From contig NZ_BSKJ01000007.1 of assembly GCF_030159595.1 (NCBI RefSeq), positions 248,001 through 312,000 on the forward strand: DNA of 64,000 nucleotides, given 5' to 3'. This document shows positions 24,629 to 32,956 of this stretch, in pieces; the first letter of the stretch is position 1; each line of letters opens with the position of its first letter. This DNA is from Pseudomonas putida (GTDB lineage Bacteria; Pseudomonadota; Gammaproteobacteria; Pseudomonadales; Pseudomonadaceae). Position numbers and translations under genes: made by a program. Under the pieces are notes generated by a model that ran no database searches, had not been told where the DNA came from, and saw only the letters and a list, made by a program, of their open reading frames with translations.

Positions 24629-24712
24629 GTGGGAGCGGGTTTACCCGCGAACACCGGCGTAGCCGGTGCCATGTGCCGCGTTGGATTCTTCGCGGGTAAA
24701 CCCGCTCCCACA
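24629..24712. repeat. Paired REP palindromes (BIME-like)
   Basis: GTGGGAGCGGGTTTACCCGC (24629-24648) is mirrored by GCGGGTAAACCCGCTCCCAC (24692-24711), with a small ACCGGCGTAGCCGGT hairpin between. This is the typical P. putida-group REP sequence in head-to-head arrangement between converging genes. Single related copies lie at 43667 and 62756. Confidence 0.85.
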
Positions 24713-24752
24713 GGAGATTTCAGCATCTGTGGGGAGCGGGCAGTACATGCCC

Positions 24753-25997
24753 TTAGAAAATATTGAGCGGGTACTCGGTAATCACCCGCACTTCATCAAT
24801 CTGGCCACCACGCTCCGAGCTGCGGTAGCTGGCCTGGCGAACGCGGAACGACAAGTCCTTGGCTGCGCCGGCCTGTACCACATAGCGTACCTCGACGTCG
24901 CGCTCCCAGGCCTTGCCATCCAGGTCGCCGCCCGTGCCGCTCTTGAAGTCGGTACCTTTCACATAGCGGGTCATGAAGCTTAGCCCTGGCACGCCATAAG
25001 CGGCCATGTTCAGGTCGTAGCGGGCCTGCCAGGACTTTTCGTTCTCGTAGTCGAAGTCAGAGTACTGCACCGAGTTGGCAAAGTTGTAGACCGCGTTGCC
25101 GTCCGGCCCGTACACATAGTCGCCGGTGCCGGTCACTTTCTGGTAGGCCACGGTGAAGGCATGCGCCCCCAGCGTCCAGGTACCGCCCAGGCTCCAGATG
25201 CGGTTGTCCAGTTCGCCGCTGCGGGCCTGGCCGATGCTTTGCGTGTCATAGGCGTTGAAGTCGAATTTCAGCGACTGGCCGGCACCCAGCGGCAACAGGT
25301 AGCGGGTGTTCATGTAGTACTTGCGAAAGTGCTCGGCAGTCTTGGCGTAATACAGGCTGCTGGACAGCCGATCATTGAAGTTGTACACCCCGCCCAGGTA
25401 GTCCACGGCGGTCATGCGCCCGCTGTCGCGGGATGACTGGTTGCGGTTGGTCAGGCTGGTGAAGTGCCCCGCGTCCAACTGCAGATTGCGGATTTCCTTG
25501 CTGGTGAGCGAGAAACCGTCGACGGTTTCCGGCAGCAGGCGGCTGTCGGAGGTGGCCAACACGGGTACGGCCATGACTTGCGTGCCGTACTTGAGCACGG
25601 TGTTGGACGCGCGCACTTTCAGCGCTGCGCCGGCTTTGCTCATGTCCTGCTTGGCGCCATGGCTGTCCTGCTCCAGCAGGCCCGTACCGCCCCCCGTGCG
25701 GCCGTCACCCGTGTCGAGCTTGAAGGCGTACTGGCCGATCAGGTCGATGCCAAAGCCTACGGTGCCTTGGGTAAAGCCGGACTGAAAGGTACCGATAAAG
25801 CCCTGGGCCCATTCCTCGCCGTAGTTTTGCCGTGCGCCGCTGGCGCGGTTGTCACGCTGCATGTACATATTGCGTGCCTTGATCGACAGTTTGCTGCCTT
25901 CGATGAAACCTGCCGATTCGGACTGCTCGCTGGCTTGCAGCAAGGGGCTGGCAGACGCCAGCAACAGGGCGGTGACGCCAAGTGTGTTGATGCTCAT
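24753..25997 (-). CDS. OprD-family outer-membrane porin
   Basis: 414 residues: a signal peptide (MSINTLGVTALLLASASPLLQA) followed by the OprD opening SAGFIEGSKLSIKARNMYMQRD, many amphipathic strands, a GGTGLLEQD loop and a C-terminal ITEYPLNIF ending in Phe. OprD porins admit specific amino acids or aromatic acids. It is the last gene of the minus-strand ABC/dehydrogenase operon, 192 bp after the binding-protein gene, so it most likely admits the same compound. That spacer may hold a second promoter. Confidence 0.85.
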   Translation of the reverse strand: MSINTLGVTALLLASASPLLQASEQSESAGFIEGSKLSIKARNMYMQRDNRASGARQNYGEEWAQGFIGTFQSGFTQGTVGFGIDLIGQYAFKLDTGDGRTGGGTGLLEQDSHGAKQDMSKAGAALKVRASNTVLKYGTQVMAVPVLATSDSRLLPETVDGFSLTSKEIRNLQLDAGHFTSLTNRNQSSRDSGRMTAVDYLGGVYNFNDRLSSSLYYAKTAEHFRKYYMNTRYLLPLGAGQSLKFDFNAYDTQSIGQARSGELDNRIWSLGGTWTLGAHAFTVAYQKVTGTGDYVYGPDGNAVYNFANSVQYSDFDYENEKSWQARYDLNMAAYGVPGLSFMTRYVKGTDFKSGTGGDLDGKAWERDVEVRYVVQAGAAKDLSFRVRQASYRSSERGGQIDEVRVITEYPLNIF

Positions 25998-26189
25998 TTC
26001 ATGCTCCGTTTGCTTGTTCTAGTTAGGTGGCAGCGTGATGCAAGGGGCGCCCGAGCCGTTTTGCAGGCGTGCAGAAGCCCTGTCCGCGTCTTTGCAGGGC
26101 AGAGCATTTACGTTTACTGATGGCTCAAGCGGGTGGTGCGCCCGCTGGCCGGCACCCGAGGTGTCGGCAGCGGGCCTGGTGGCCTCGGC

Positions 26190-27233
26190 CTATCGCTCGA
26201 TCTGGCGATTCCAGCGGGCGTTCCATTCCGGACGTTGGGTGTTGACCTGGTCCCAATCGATGGTCACGGCCGTTTGCAGGTAGGTCTGCATGGCCTCGAC
26301 CTGGCCACGCGTCTTGTCGCTGGTCGGGGTGTTGGGGTTGGACGGGATCTGGTCACCCAGTTCCAGGGCCGGTGCCTGCGCCTCGGGGCTCAGCAGGAAT
26401 TCGGCGAGCTTTTGCGCAAGCTCCGGCTGGTCGTTGTTGGCGGTGACGCACTCGGCCTGGTTGAGTACCACGGCGCCTTCCTTGGGCGCTGCGTACTCCA
26501 CCTGGATGCCTTTGAGCTTCAGCGCTGTCACCTGGGTGGGGGTGAGCGGGAAAAGCGCGGCTTCGTCGGTTTGCACCATTTCCGAGAGCTTGGCCGAGTT
26601 GGGGATGTATTCCAGCACGTTCGGGCCAACGTTCTGCTTCCAGGCAGCGAAGCCCGGGTTGACGTCGGTATCGCTGCCGCCGTGCAGGCGGTTGTACATC
26701 AGGAAACCGTGCAGGCCGAAGGTGGACGAGGCCATCGACTGGAACACCACCTTGTCTTTGAAGCGCGGGTCGGCCAGGTCATTCCACGAGGTGGGTGCGG
26801 CCCAGCCCTTTTCCTTGAACAGGCGGCTGTTGTATGCCAGCCCGGTTACCCCCAGGCTGACAGCGGCGGCCTTGTCCTTGATCAGGGCTTTCTCCGGCAG
26901 CTGGGCGAGGGTCGGGTTGGGCGTGAGCGTGCTGCACAGCCCCATGCCGATGGCGCGGTACATGATGCCGTCATCCAGCACCATCACATGGATAGACGGT
27001 TTGTTCGGCGTGGCCTGGACTTTGGCCAGGATATCGGCCGACGTGCCGGGCACGATCACCACCTTTACCCCGTTGGCCTTCTCGAACTGGGGCAGGATAT
27101 TGTCGCTGAACAGCCGCTCCATGGTGCCGCCGTTCATGCCCAGGTACAGCGTGGGTTGGGCCATGGCGGGCAGGCAGGCGAACAGGCCGGGCACGGTGCA
27201 GAACAGGGCGAGCAAACGTTGCTTGTGCGTCAT
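26190..27233 (-). CDS. Periplasmic substrate-binding protein of a polyamine/opine-type ABC transporter
   Basis: 347 residues. A signal peptide (MTHKQRLLALFCTVPGLFACLPAMAQ) precedes a PotD/AfuA-like fold: LYLGMNGGTMERLFSDNILPQFEKANGVKVVIVPGTSADILAKV, TGLAYNSRLFKEKGWAAPTSWNDLADPRFKDKVVF. The ATG at 27233 (AGGAAAACC upstream, ATGA overlap with the flavoprotein gene) is preferred to an upstream start at 27323. It works with the two permeases and the ATPase encoded further upstream. The position of the binding-protein gene after the dehydrogenase genes is unusual but keeps all in one operon. Confidence 0.85.
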   Translation of the reverse strand: MTHKQRLLALFCTVPGLFACLPAMAQPTLYLGMNGGTMERLFSDNILPQFEKANGVKVVIVPGTSADILAKVQATPNKPSIHVMVLDDGIMYRAIGMGLCSTLTPNPTLAQLPEKALIKDKAAAVSLGVTGLAYNSRLFKEKGWAAPTSWNDLADPRFKDKVVFQSMASSTFGLHGFLMYNRLHGGSDTDVNPGFAAWKQNVGPNVLEYIPNSAKLSEMVQTDEAALFPLTPTQVTALKLKGIQVEYAAPKEGAVVLNQAECVTANNDQPELAQKLAEFLLSPEAQAPALELGDQIPSNPNTPTSDKTRGQVEAMQTYLQTAVTIDWDQVNTQRPEWNARWNRQIER

Positions 27234-28366
27234 GACAGGTTTTCCTTGTGGTGGTGGTTGGGCTGAAAACGGTTGATGGAAAAGGCCGCCAGGCTGATGG
27301 CCGGCGCGCCCAGCAGGATGCACTGCGCGAGCGCTTCGCCAGCCGCTGGGCCAATCTGGAAACCCGCACCGGCGAAGCCGAAGCCGTGTAGCAGGCCGGG
27401 TTGGCGCAGGCTGGGGCCAAGCACCGGTTCGTCGTCGGGCAGGTAGCCTTCGGTGCCGCTCCAGGTGCGGATGGCCTGGGCGCCGGCCAAGGCCGGGTAC
27501 AGCTCGGTGGCGTTGCGCAGGATGTCTAGGACGGCGGCCTGGCCCGGGCGCGCGGTGGTCGAGGTCAGGGCAAAGCCGCGACCGCCGCCGAGCACGCAGT
27601 TGCCGCGCGCCACCTGACGGGCGTAAATACCGCCGCCTTCGACCCCGGTGCTGGCGGTCATGAACAGCGGCAGTGGCTCGGTGACCAGCATGGCCGGGTG
27701 GGCGGCGGTCAACGGCACCGGTTCACCGAAGTGCTCGGCCAGCTGCGCCGACCAGGCGCCAGCGCAGTTCAGCAGCCAGGGGGCCTTGAAGCACTGGCCG
27801 TTGCTGGTGTGTACGCTGAAACGTTGGCCGTCGTGGTCTACCTGCAGCACCTTGCACTGCTCATGCACATGGGCGCCGCTGTGCCGGGCCGCCTGGGCGA
27901 AGGCGGGTGACACCAGGCGTGGGTTGGCGTGGCCATCCTCAGGGCAGTACGAGGCGCCGACGGCGATGTCGCCCACCCAAGGGAAGCGCTGGCGCAGTTC
28001 GCGGTGCTCCAGCAGTTGCAGGCGCAGGTCAAAGGCCTGGGTACGATGGGCATAGGCTTTCAGGGCATCGAAGTCGGGTTCGCTGCGCGCGAGCTTCAGG
28101 TGGCCGCTGCGGGCGTACTCGCCGTCGATGCCGATCCATGCGCGCAGCTGCCCCCAGATGGCATGGGCGCGCATCGACAAGGGCAACTGGGCCAGCGAGC
28201 GGCCCTGGCGGCGCACGCCGCCATAGTTCACCCCGCTGGAATGCGAGCCACAGAAGTCGCGTTCCAGCAGCGCCACCTGCTGGCCAGCGCGGGCCAGGGT
28301 CAACGCCGCGCTGCTGCCGACGATACCGCCGCCGACGATGATGGCGTCCACTTCAATCAGCGTCAT
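27230..28366 (-). CDS. DAO-family FAD oxidoreductase, beta subunit of a three-part amino-acid/opine dehydrogenase
   Basis: 378 residues with AIIVGGGIVGSSAALTLARAGQQVALLERD at the N terminus and the DAO C-terminal pattern GTEGYLPDDEPVLGPSLRQPGLLHGFGFAGAGFQIGPAAGEALA. SHSSGVNYGGVRRQGRSL is the usual substrate-side stretch of HcnC, OoxB and hydroxyproline-dehydrogenase beta subunits. It follows the alpha-subunit gene with a four-base overlap, so the complex is HcnABC-like: a small 2Fe-2S protein, a large FAD/Fe-S protein and this subunit. It likely oxidises the imported amine, opine or D-amino acid, passing electrons to the membrane chain. Confidence 0.85.
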   Translation of the reverse strand: MTLIEVDAIIVGGGIVGSSAALTLARAGQQVALLERDFCGSHSSGVNYGGVRRQGRSLAQLPLSMRAHAIWGQLRAWIGIDGEYARSGHLKLARSEPDFDALKAYAHRTQAFDLRLQLLEHRELRQRFPWVGDIAVGASYCPEDGHANPRLVSPAFAQAARHSGAHVHEQCKVLQVDHDGQRFSVHTSNGQCFKAPWLLNCAGAWSAQLAEHFGEPVPLTAAHPAMLVTEPLPLFMTASTGVEGGGIYARQVARGNCVLGGGRGFALTSTTARPGQAAVLDILRNATELYPALAGAQAIRTWSGTEGYLPDDEPVLGPSLRQPGLLHGFGFAGAGFQIGPAAGEALAQCILLGAPAISLAAFSINRFQPNHHHKENLS

Positions 28367-29721
28367 GGCTTTATCTCCAGGCCGAAGGGCAGGGGCTTGA
28401 CCGGTGCCTGGCCACGCAAGCGCCCGACCTGGTCAATGGGCCGGCCGCTTTCGCAGGCGATCAGCTCGGCGGCAGCAGCGCCGCACACACGGCCTTGGCA
28501 ACGGCCCATGCCGACCCGGCACATGGCCTTGACCCGGTTGATTTCCCAGTGACCGGCGCGCACGGTGGCGCGGATTTCCCCGGCGCTGACCTGCTCGCAG
28601 CGGCAAACGGTCAACAGGTCCGAGGCTTGGCTGGCCCATTGTTCGGGGAACGGGAAGGCGTGCTCCAGGCCCTGACGAAAGCGCTGCAACGTGGCCAGGC
28701 GTTTTTCCAGTTGTCGCTGGCGTTGCGGGTTGCCAGGCTTGCCGAGGTCGGCCAGCAACGTCAGGGCAGCCAGTTCGCCGGTCATTTCGGCGCCGTCCGC
28801 ACCCAGAATGCCGGCGCCGTCGCCTGCCAGGTACACGCCGGGGCTGCTGGCGCGGCCTTGAGCGTCACGTACCGGTAACCAGGCGCGGTTGAGGGCGCTC
28901 CAGGCAAACTGGCAGCCCAGCAGGTCGGCCAATTGGGTTTCGCTGCGCAGGGCGTGGGCGAATGCCACGGCATCGCAGGGCAATTGATGCTGCTGACCGT
29001 TATGTGACCAGCGAACGCCGCTGGCGCGTTGCTCACCGTCGATGCCGTGCAGGGTTACGCCCTGGTGCACCGGTACCCCTTTGCGGGCAAGCCAAGCGCG
29101 GTAGTACAGGCCTTTGGCAAAGGTGCCCGGCTGCAGCAGCAGGCGTGGCAGGGCATGTACCTGGGCACTGAATGGCGAGGTGTCGAGCACTGCGCTGACC
29201 GTGGCGCCGGCCTTGGCATACTGGTAAGCCACCAGGTACAGCAGCGGCCCGCTGCCCGCCAGCACCACCCGCTCGCCGATGGCGCAGCCCTGGAACTTCA
29301 GGGCGATCTGTGCGGCGCCCAGGGTATAGACCCCGGGCAAGGTCCAACCGGGGATCGGCAATACGCGGTCGGTGGCGCCCGTGGCGACGATCACCTGGTC
29401 GAACGCCAGGCGGTCTGCCTGCTGGCCCTGTTGCAAGGTGTCCAGCACTTGCTGCTCGGCGTTCCACACCAGGGTGTCCGGGCGGTAGTCGACCTGCCCG
29501 CGCAGTTGTTCAAGGGTGTTGTGCAGGGCCTGTGCCTTGCCGGCCTCGAAGCCGTACAACGCGGTGGCCGAGCGGCGAAAGTTGGCCGGCTGCTGGCGGT
29601 AGATCTGCCCACCACCACGGCTGGCTTCGTCCAGTAGCACCGGGCGCACGCCATGGGCCACCAAGGTTTGCGCGGCGCGGATACCGGCGGGGCCGGCACC
29701 GATGATCACGACTGCACTCAT
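28363..29721 (-). CDS. FAD/NAD(P)-binding alpha subunit with C-terminal BFD-type iron-sulfur domain
   Basis: 452 residues. VVIIGAGPAGIRAAQTL forms the N-terminal FAD site, VVLAGSGPLLYLVAYQYAKAG the second nucleotide site and GVYLAGDGAGILGADGAEMTGELAAL the closing FAD motif. The C terminus has cysteines in CRCEQVSAGEIRATV and RVGMGRCQGRVCG, a BFD-like [2Fe-2S] domain as in HcnB and LhpF-type subunits. Start at 29721 (MSAVVIIGAG) rather than 29751, as it overlaps the stop of the small subunit gene by ATGA. It forms the core of the three-subunit dehydrogenase. Confidence 0.85.
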   Translation of the reverse strand: MSAVVIIGAGPAGIRAAQTLVAHGVRPVLLDEASRGGGQIYRQQPANFRRSATALYGFEAGKAQALHNTLEQLRGQVDYRPDTLVWNAEQQVLDTLQQGQQADRLAFDQVIVATGATDRVLPIPGWTLPGVYTLGAAQIALKFQGCAIGERVVLAGSGPLLYLVAYQYAKAGATVSAVLDTSPFSAQVHALPRLLLQPGTFAKGLYYRAWLARKGVPVHQGVTLHGIDGEQRASGVRWSHNGQQHQLPCDAVAFAHALRSETQLADLLGCQFAWSALNRAWLPVRDAQGRASSPGVYLAGDGAGILGADGAEMTGELAALTLLADLGKPGNPQRQRQLEKRLATLQRFRQGLEHAFPFPEQWASQASDLLTVCRCEQVSAGEIRATVRAGHWEINRVKAMCRVGMGRCQGRVCGAAAAELIACESGRPIDQVGRLRGQAPVKPLPFGLEIKP

Positions 29722-30008
29722 GGCCGGCGCCCCGGGTCGCGGGTGATGCACTGGCCGGCTTCCAGAAAGGTCGAGCAGGCGCGCACCCGACGGCCGTCCT
29801 GCAAGCGTACCCAGCAGTCCTGGCAGGCGCCCATCAGGCAGAAGCCCGCGCGCGGTTCGGCGCTGAAGTCGCTGCCACGCAGGTGCGTGGCGTTGGTCAG
29901 TATGGCGGTCAGCAGGGTGTCGCCGTTCATGCCCTGGGCTGGCTGGCCGTCGAGCAAAAAGGGCAATGGCTCGCGGTCGTGCTCGGCCACGCGCTTGAAC
30001 AGGGGCAT
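29718..30008 (-). CDS. Small [2Fe-2S] subunit (HcnA-like)
   Basis: 96 residues ending in a plant-type ferredoxin core: RAGFCLMGACQDCWVRLQDGRRVRACSTF gives the Cys-x4-Cys-x2-Cys...Cys cluster ligands. MPLFKRVAEHDREPLPFLLDGQPAQGMNGDTLLTAIL precedes it. I choose ATG at 30008 because AGGAG lies seven bases upstream; an alternative ATG at 30026 overlaps the permease stop codon and would add six residues. It transfers electrons for the FAD subunits encoded downstream. The longer open frame in this region up to 30293 is only a read-through of the permease gene in another phase. Confidence 0.85.
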   Translation of the reverse strand: MPLFKRVAEHDREPLPFLLDGQPAQGMNGDTLLTAILTNATHLRGSDFSAEPRAGFCLMGACQDCWVRLQDGRRVRACSTFLEAGQCITRDPGRRP

Positions 30009-30022
30009 AGGGGCACTCCTTG

Positions 30023-30817
30023 TCATTGCTTGCCCACCAGTACGCGGTCCAGGCCGTATACCCGGTCCAGGGCGACCATGGTCAGGGCAGTGACGGCGAT
30101 CACCAGTGCCGAAACGGCAGCCATCATCGGGTCGATCGACTCGGTGGCGTACACATACATGCGCACGGGCAGGGTCTGGGTGGCGGGTGAGGTGACGAAG
30201 ATCGACAGGGTGACTTCGTCGAAGCTGTTGATGAACGCCAGCAGCCAGCCACCTGCCACACCCGGCAAGATCATCGGCAGGGTCACCTTGCAAAACAGCG
30301 TGACGCGGCCAGCCCCCAGGCTCTGTGCAGCCTGCTCGGCGCTGCGGTCGATGCCAATGGCGGCAGCCAGTACCAGGCGCAGCACATAGGGGGTAATCAC
30401 CACCACATGGGCGAACACCAGCCAGGCGAAGCTGCCATTGACCCCAAGCAAGGCGAACAGCCGCAGCAGGGCCACACCCAGTACCAGGTGCGGGATGATG
30501 ATGGGTGACAGCAGCAGGCCGTTGACAAAGCCCTGACCCGGGAAGCTGTAGCGGGTCAGCGCGAGGCCTGCGGGCACGGCGATCAGGGTGGCCAGCGAGG
30601 CCGCCAGGGCAGCGAGTTTCAGGCTGTTGTAGAACGCGTCAAGGAAGTCGGCGCGCTCGAACACGGCGCTGAACCAGCGCAGCGAGAAGCCGGCGGTGGG
30701 CAGGCTCAGGGTGTTTTCCGGGGTGAATGCCACCAGGCACACCACCACCAGCGGGGCGAGCATGAACAGCATCACCAAGGCGTGAAAAGACAGGGCCAGC
30801 GGGCCGTTACGGGTCAT
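30023..30817 (-). CDS. ABC transporter permease (PotC/YdcV-like)
   Basis: 264 residues and six predicted membrane segments. The permease EAA loop is AEQAAQSLGAGRVTLFCKVTLPMILPG in the last third. Start at 30817 (MTRNGPLALSFHALV) is supported by GGAG eight bases upstream, which lies in the end of the preceding permease gene. It forms the membrane channel with the partner permease for the polyamine/opine-type uptake system. Confidence 0.85.
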   Translation of the reverse strand: MTRNGPLALSFHALVMLFMLAPLVVVCLVAFTPENTLSLPTAGFSLRWFSAVFERADFLDAFYNSLKLAALAASLATLIAVPAGLALTRYSFPGQGFVNGLLLSPIIIPHLVLGVALLRLFALLGVNGSFAWLVFAHVVVITPYVLRLVLAAAIGIDRSAEQAAQSLGAGRVTLFCKVTLPMILPGVAGGWLLAFINSFDEVTLSIFVTSPATQTLPVRMYVYATESIDPMMAAVSALVIAVTALTMVALDRVYGLDRVLVGKQ

Positions 30818-30821
30818 AGGT

Positions 30822-31691
30822 TCAAACTCCAAGTGCGCGTTTGTAGCGGCGTTCCACCAGCCGGTTCCAGCTGAGCATCACCAGCAGGTTGATCAGCAAC
30901 AGGGCAACCGCGATGGTGGCGCCCATTGGCCAGTTCAGTTCAGCCAGGTACTGGTCGTAGATCATGGTGGCGACCATCTTCAGTCGGCGCCCGCCCAGAA
31001 GGCCTGGGATGGCGAACGAACTGGCGGCCAGGCCGAACACGATCAGCGTCCCCGACAGCACACCCGGCATGATCTGTGGCAGCACGATGCGGCGGAACAC
31101 CGTCCACTGGCTGGCACCCAGCGACAGCGCGGCCTGCTCGGCAGCCGGGTCGAGCTTCTGCAGCGAGGTCCATACCGGGATGATCATGAACGGCAGCATC
31201 ACATGGACCAGGCCGATGATCACTGCAAACGGGGTATACAGCAGCTTTACCGGCTGCCCACCGAGGGCGCTGATGCCTTGGTTGATCAGGCCGTCAGAAC
31301 CCAGCAGCAGGCTCCAGCCGAAGGCGCGGACCACCACCGAAATCAGCAACGGGGTCAACACCAGGATCAGGAAGATCGAGCGCCACGGCGCACCCATGCG
31401 GCTGAGCACCATGGCCTCGGGGATACCGATCAGCACACACAGCAAGGTGACCAGGGCGCTGATCCAGAAGGTGCGGAAGAAGATCTCGTAGTAGTAGGTG
31501 TCCGTCACCAGGCTCAGGTAATGGCTGAGCGTGTACTGGCCAGCCTGGATACCCGTGGTGTAGTCGAACGCGTTGAACGACAACAGCACGGTCAGCCCCA
31601 GCGGCATCACCAGCAAGGCCAGGAACAACAGCAGGGCCGGGCCGCTCAGGCCGTAGCCCCAGGCCTTGTTGCGCAGTTTTGCCGTACTCAT
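30822..31691 (-). CDS. ABC transporter permease (PotB/YdcU-like)
   Basis: 289 residues with six predicted membrane segments (first: GLSGPALLLFLALLVMPLGLTVLLSF) and the EAA loop AEQAALSLGASQWTVFRRIVLPQIMPG. It overlaps the ATPase gene by four bases and is followed closely by the second permease. Pairing of two dissimilar permeases is standard for PotABCD-type importers. Confidence 0.85.
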   Translation of the reverse strand: MSTAKLRNKAWGYGLSGPALLLFLALLVMPLGLTVLLSFNAFDYTTGIQAGQYTLSHYLSLVTDTYYYEIFFRTFWISALVTLLCVLIGIPEAMVLSRMGAPWRSIFLILVLTPLLISVVVRAFGWSLLLGSDGLINQGISALGGQPVKLLYTPFAVIIGLVHVMLPFMIIPVWTSLQKLDPAAEQAALSLGASQWTVFRRIVLPQIMPGVLSGTLIVFGLAASSFAIPGLLGGRRLKMVATMIYDQYLAELNWPMGATIAVALLLINLLVMLSWNRLVERRYKRALGV

Positions 31692-32707
31692 GCCGCCACC
31701 TCGGCCGCGTTCAGCACCCGCAGCAGGGCATCGTTCCAGTCCAGGCCGACCTGCGCACCTTCGTCCAGCGGTGCGCTACCATCATTGGCGCGGACCACGG
31801 CCAGGTTGCCCAAGGCAGTATCAACGCGGTACAGCCACTGGCTGCCGAGGAAGTAGCGGCAGCTGATGCGCCCTGCCAGTTTGCCGCTGCCGGACGGGCC
31901 GAGGCTGATCTTCTCCGGGCGCAGGCTGAGGGTCAGTGGCCCCTGGGCAGCCGCCTGCGGTTGCCCGCCGGGGCCGGTGACACCGCGCAGGCGGTTGGCC
32001 TTGCCGACAAAGTCGGAAATGAATGGCGTGCCCGGGTGTTCGTAGAGGCGGTAAGGGTCATCGACCTGGGTGATGCGCCCGGCTTCCATCACGACCACCC
32101 GGTCGCTGATCGACAAGGCCTCGGCCTGGTCGTGGGTGACCATCAAGGTGGTGATGCCAACCTCGTTCTGGATACGGCAGATCTCGAACTGCATTTCTTC
32201 CCGCAGGTGGGCGTCCAGGTTGGACAGCGGCTCGTCCAGCAGCAGCACCGGCGGTTCGATCACCAGCGCACGGGCCAGTGCCACACGCTGGCGCTGGCCG
32301 CCGGACAGTTCCCGGGGGTAGCGTTCGGCGTGTTTGTCCAGGCGCACCAGCGCCAGGGCTTGATCAACGCGGCGGGCGATGTCAGCACTGGCCACCTTGC
32401 GCATGCGCAGGCCGAAGGCAACGTTGTCGCGTACGGTCATGTGCGGGAACAGCGCGTAGCTCTGGAATACCACGCCCAGTCCGCGGCTGGCTGGTTTGGC
32501 GTGGGTGATGTCGCGGCCATCGAGCACGATGCGGCCACTGGTGACCTCGACGAAGCCCGCGATCATCTGCAGGGTGGTGGTCTTGCCGCAGCCGGAAGGG
32601 CCGAGCAGGGAGACAAACTCGCCTTTTTCGATGGCCAGTGACGAACTGGCCACGGCCTCCGTGGCGCCATAGCGCTTGCAGAGTTTGTCGATCAACAGAA
32701 AGGTCAT
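31688..32707 (-). CDS. ABC transporter ATP-binding protein (PotA-like)
   Basis: 339 residues. Walker A LGPSGCGKTTT, Q-loop VVFQSYALFPHMTV, signature LSGGQRQRVALARAL, Walker B PPVLLLDEPLSNLD and H-loop MVTHDQAEA are intact. A C-terminal TOBE region starts near LSLRPEKISLG. The start at 32707 (MTFLLIDKL) has GGAG eight bases upstream; the frame's earlier ATG at 32725 lies before that site. First gene of the long operon reaching to the OprD porin, divergent from an IclR regulator. Confidence 0.85.
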   Translation of the reverse strand: MTFLLIDKLCKRYGATEAVASSSLAIEKGEFVSLLGPSGCGKTTTLQMIAGFVEVTSGRIVLDGRDITHAKPASRGLGVVFQSYALFPHMTVRDNVAFGLRMRKVASADIARRVDQALALVRLDKHAERYPRELSGGQRQRVALARALVIEPPVLLLDEPLSNLDAHLREEMQFEICRIQNEVGITTLMVTHDQAEALSISDRVVVMEAGRITQVDDPYRLYEHPGTPFISDFVGKANRLRGVTGPGGQPQAAAQGPLTLSLRPEKISLGPSGSGKLAGRISCRYFLGSQWLYRVDTALGNLAVVRANDGSAPLDEGAQVGLDWNDALLRVLNAAEVAA

Positions 32708-32888
32708 GGCTGTGCTCCATCGCAAACGGAACCGGGGTAAACCGGCAGTTTCAGGGTGGGCAGAGCGCCAGCGGCGAAAAGCAATGCTTTTACGGACGTT
32801 GGCGCTCGCTTCTGTGGCGGCGGCCGATGTTGTGATATCGCCCTATGGACCGGAGAGTAGGGCAATGATTAGGATGGCGACAAAGAGT

Positions 32889-32937
32889 AATTTCACTGAG
32901 TGACAGCTATTTTGAAATTATTCCACTCAATGAAATT
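32889..32937. promoter_or_regulatory. Inverted-repeat operator region between ABC operon and IclR gene
   Basis: AATTTCACTGAGT (32889-32901) and ACTCAATGAAATT (32925-32937) form 13-base arms with one mismatch around a 23-base centre. The left arm also contains a compact TCACT-G-AGTGA palindrome (32893-32903). The AT-rich patch likely holds the IclR promoter and an IclR binding site. Confidence 0.5.
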
Positions 32938-32956
32938 TTTAAGGGTTTAGCGAAAA

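Noticed and set aside
29718-30293. 191-codon frame overlapping the permease gene
   Set aside because: Only its last 96-102 codons encode the [2Fe-2S] subunit; the earlier part is an out-of-phase reading of the permease coding sequence and has Arg/His/Pro-rich shadow composition.
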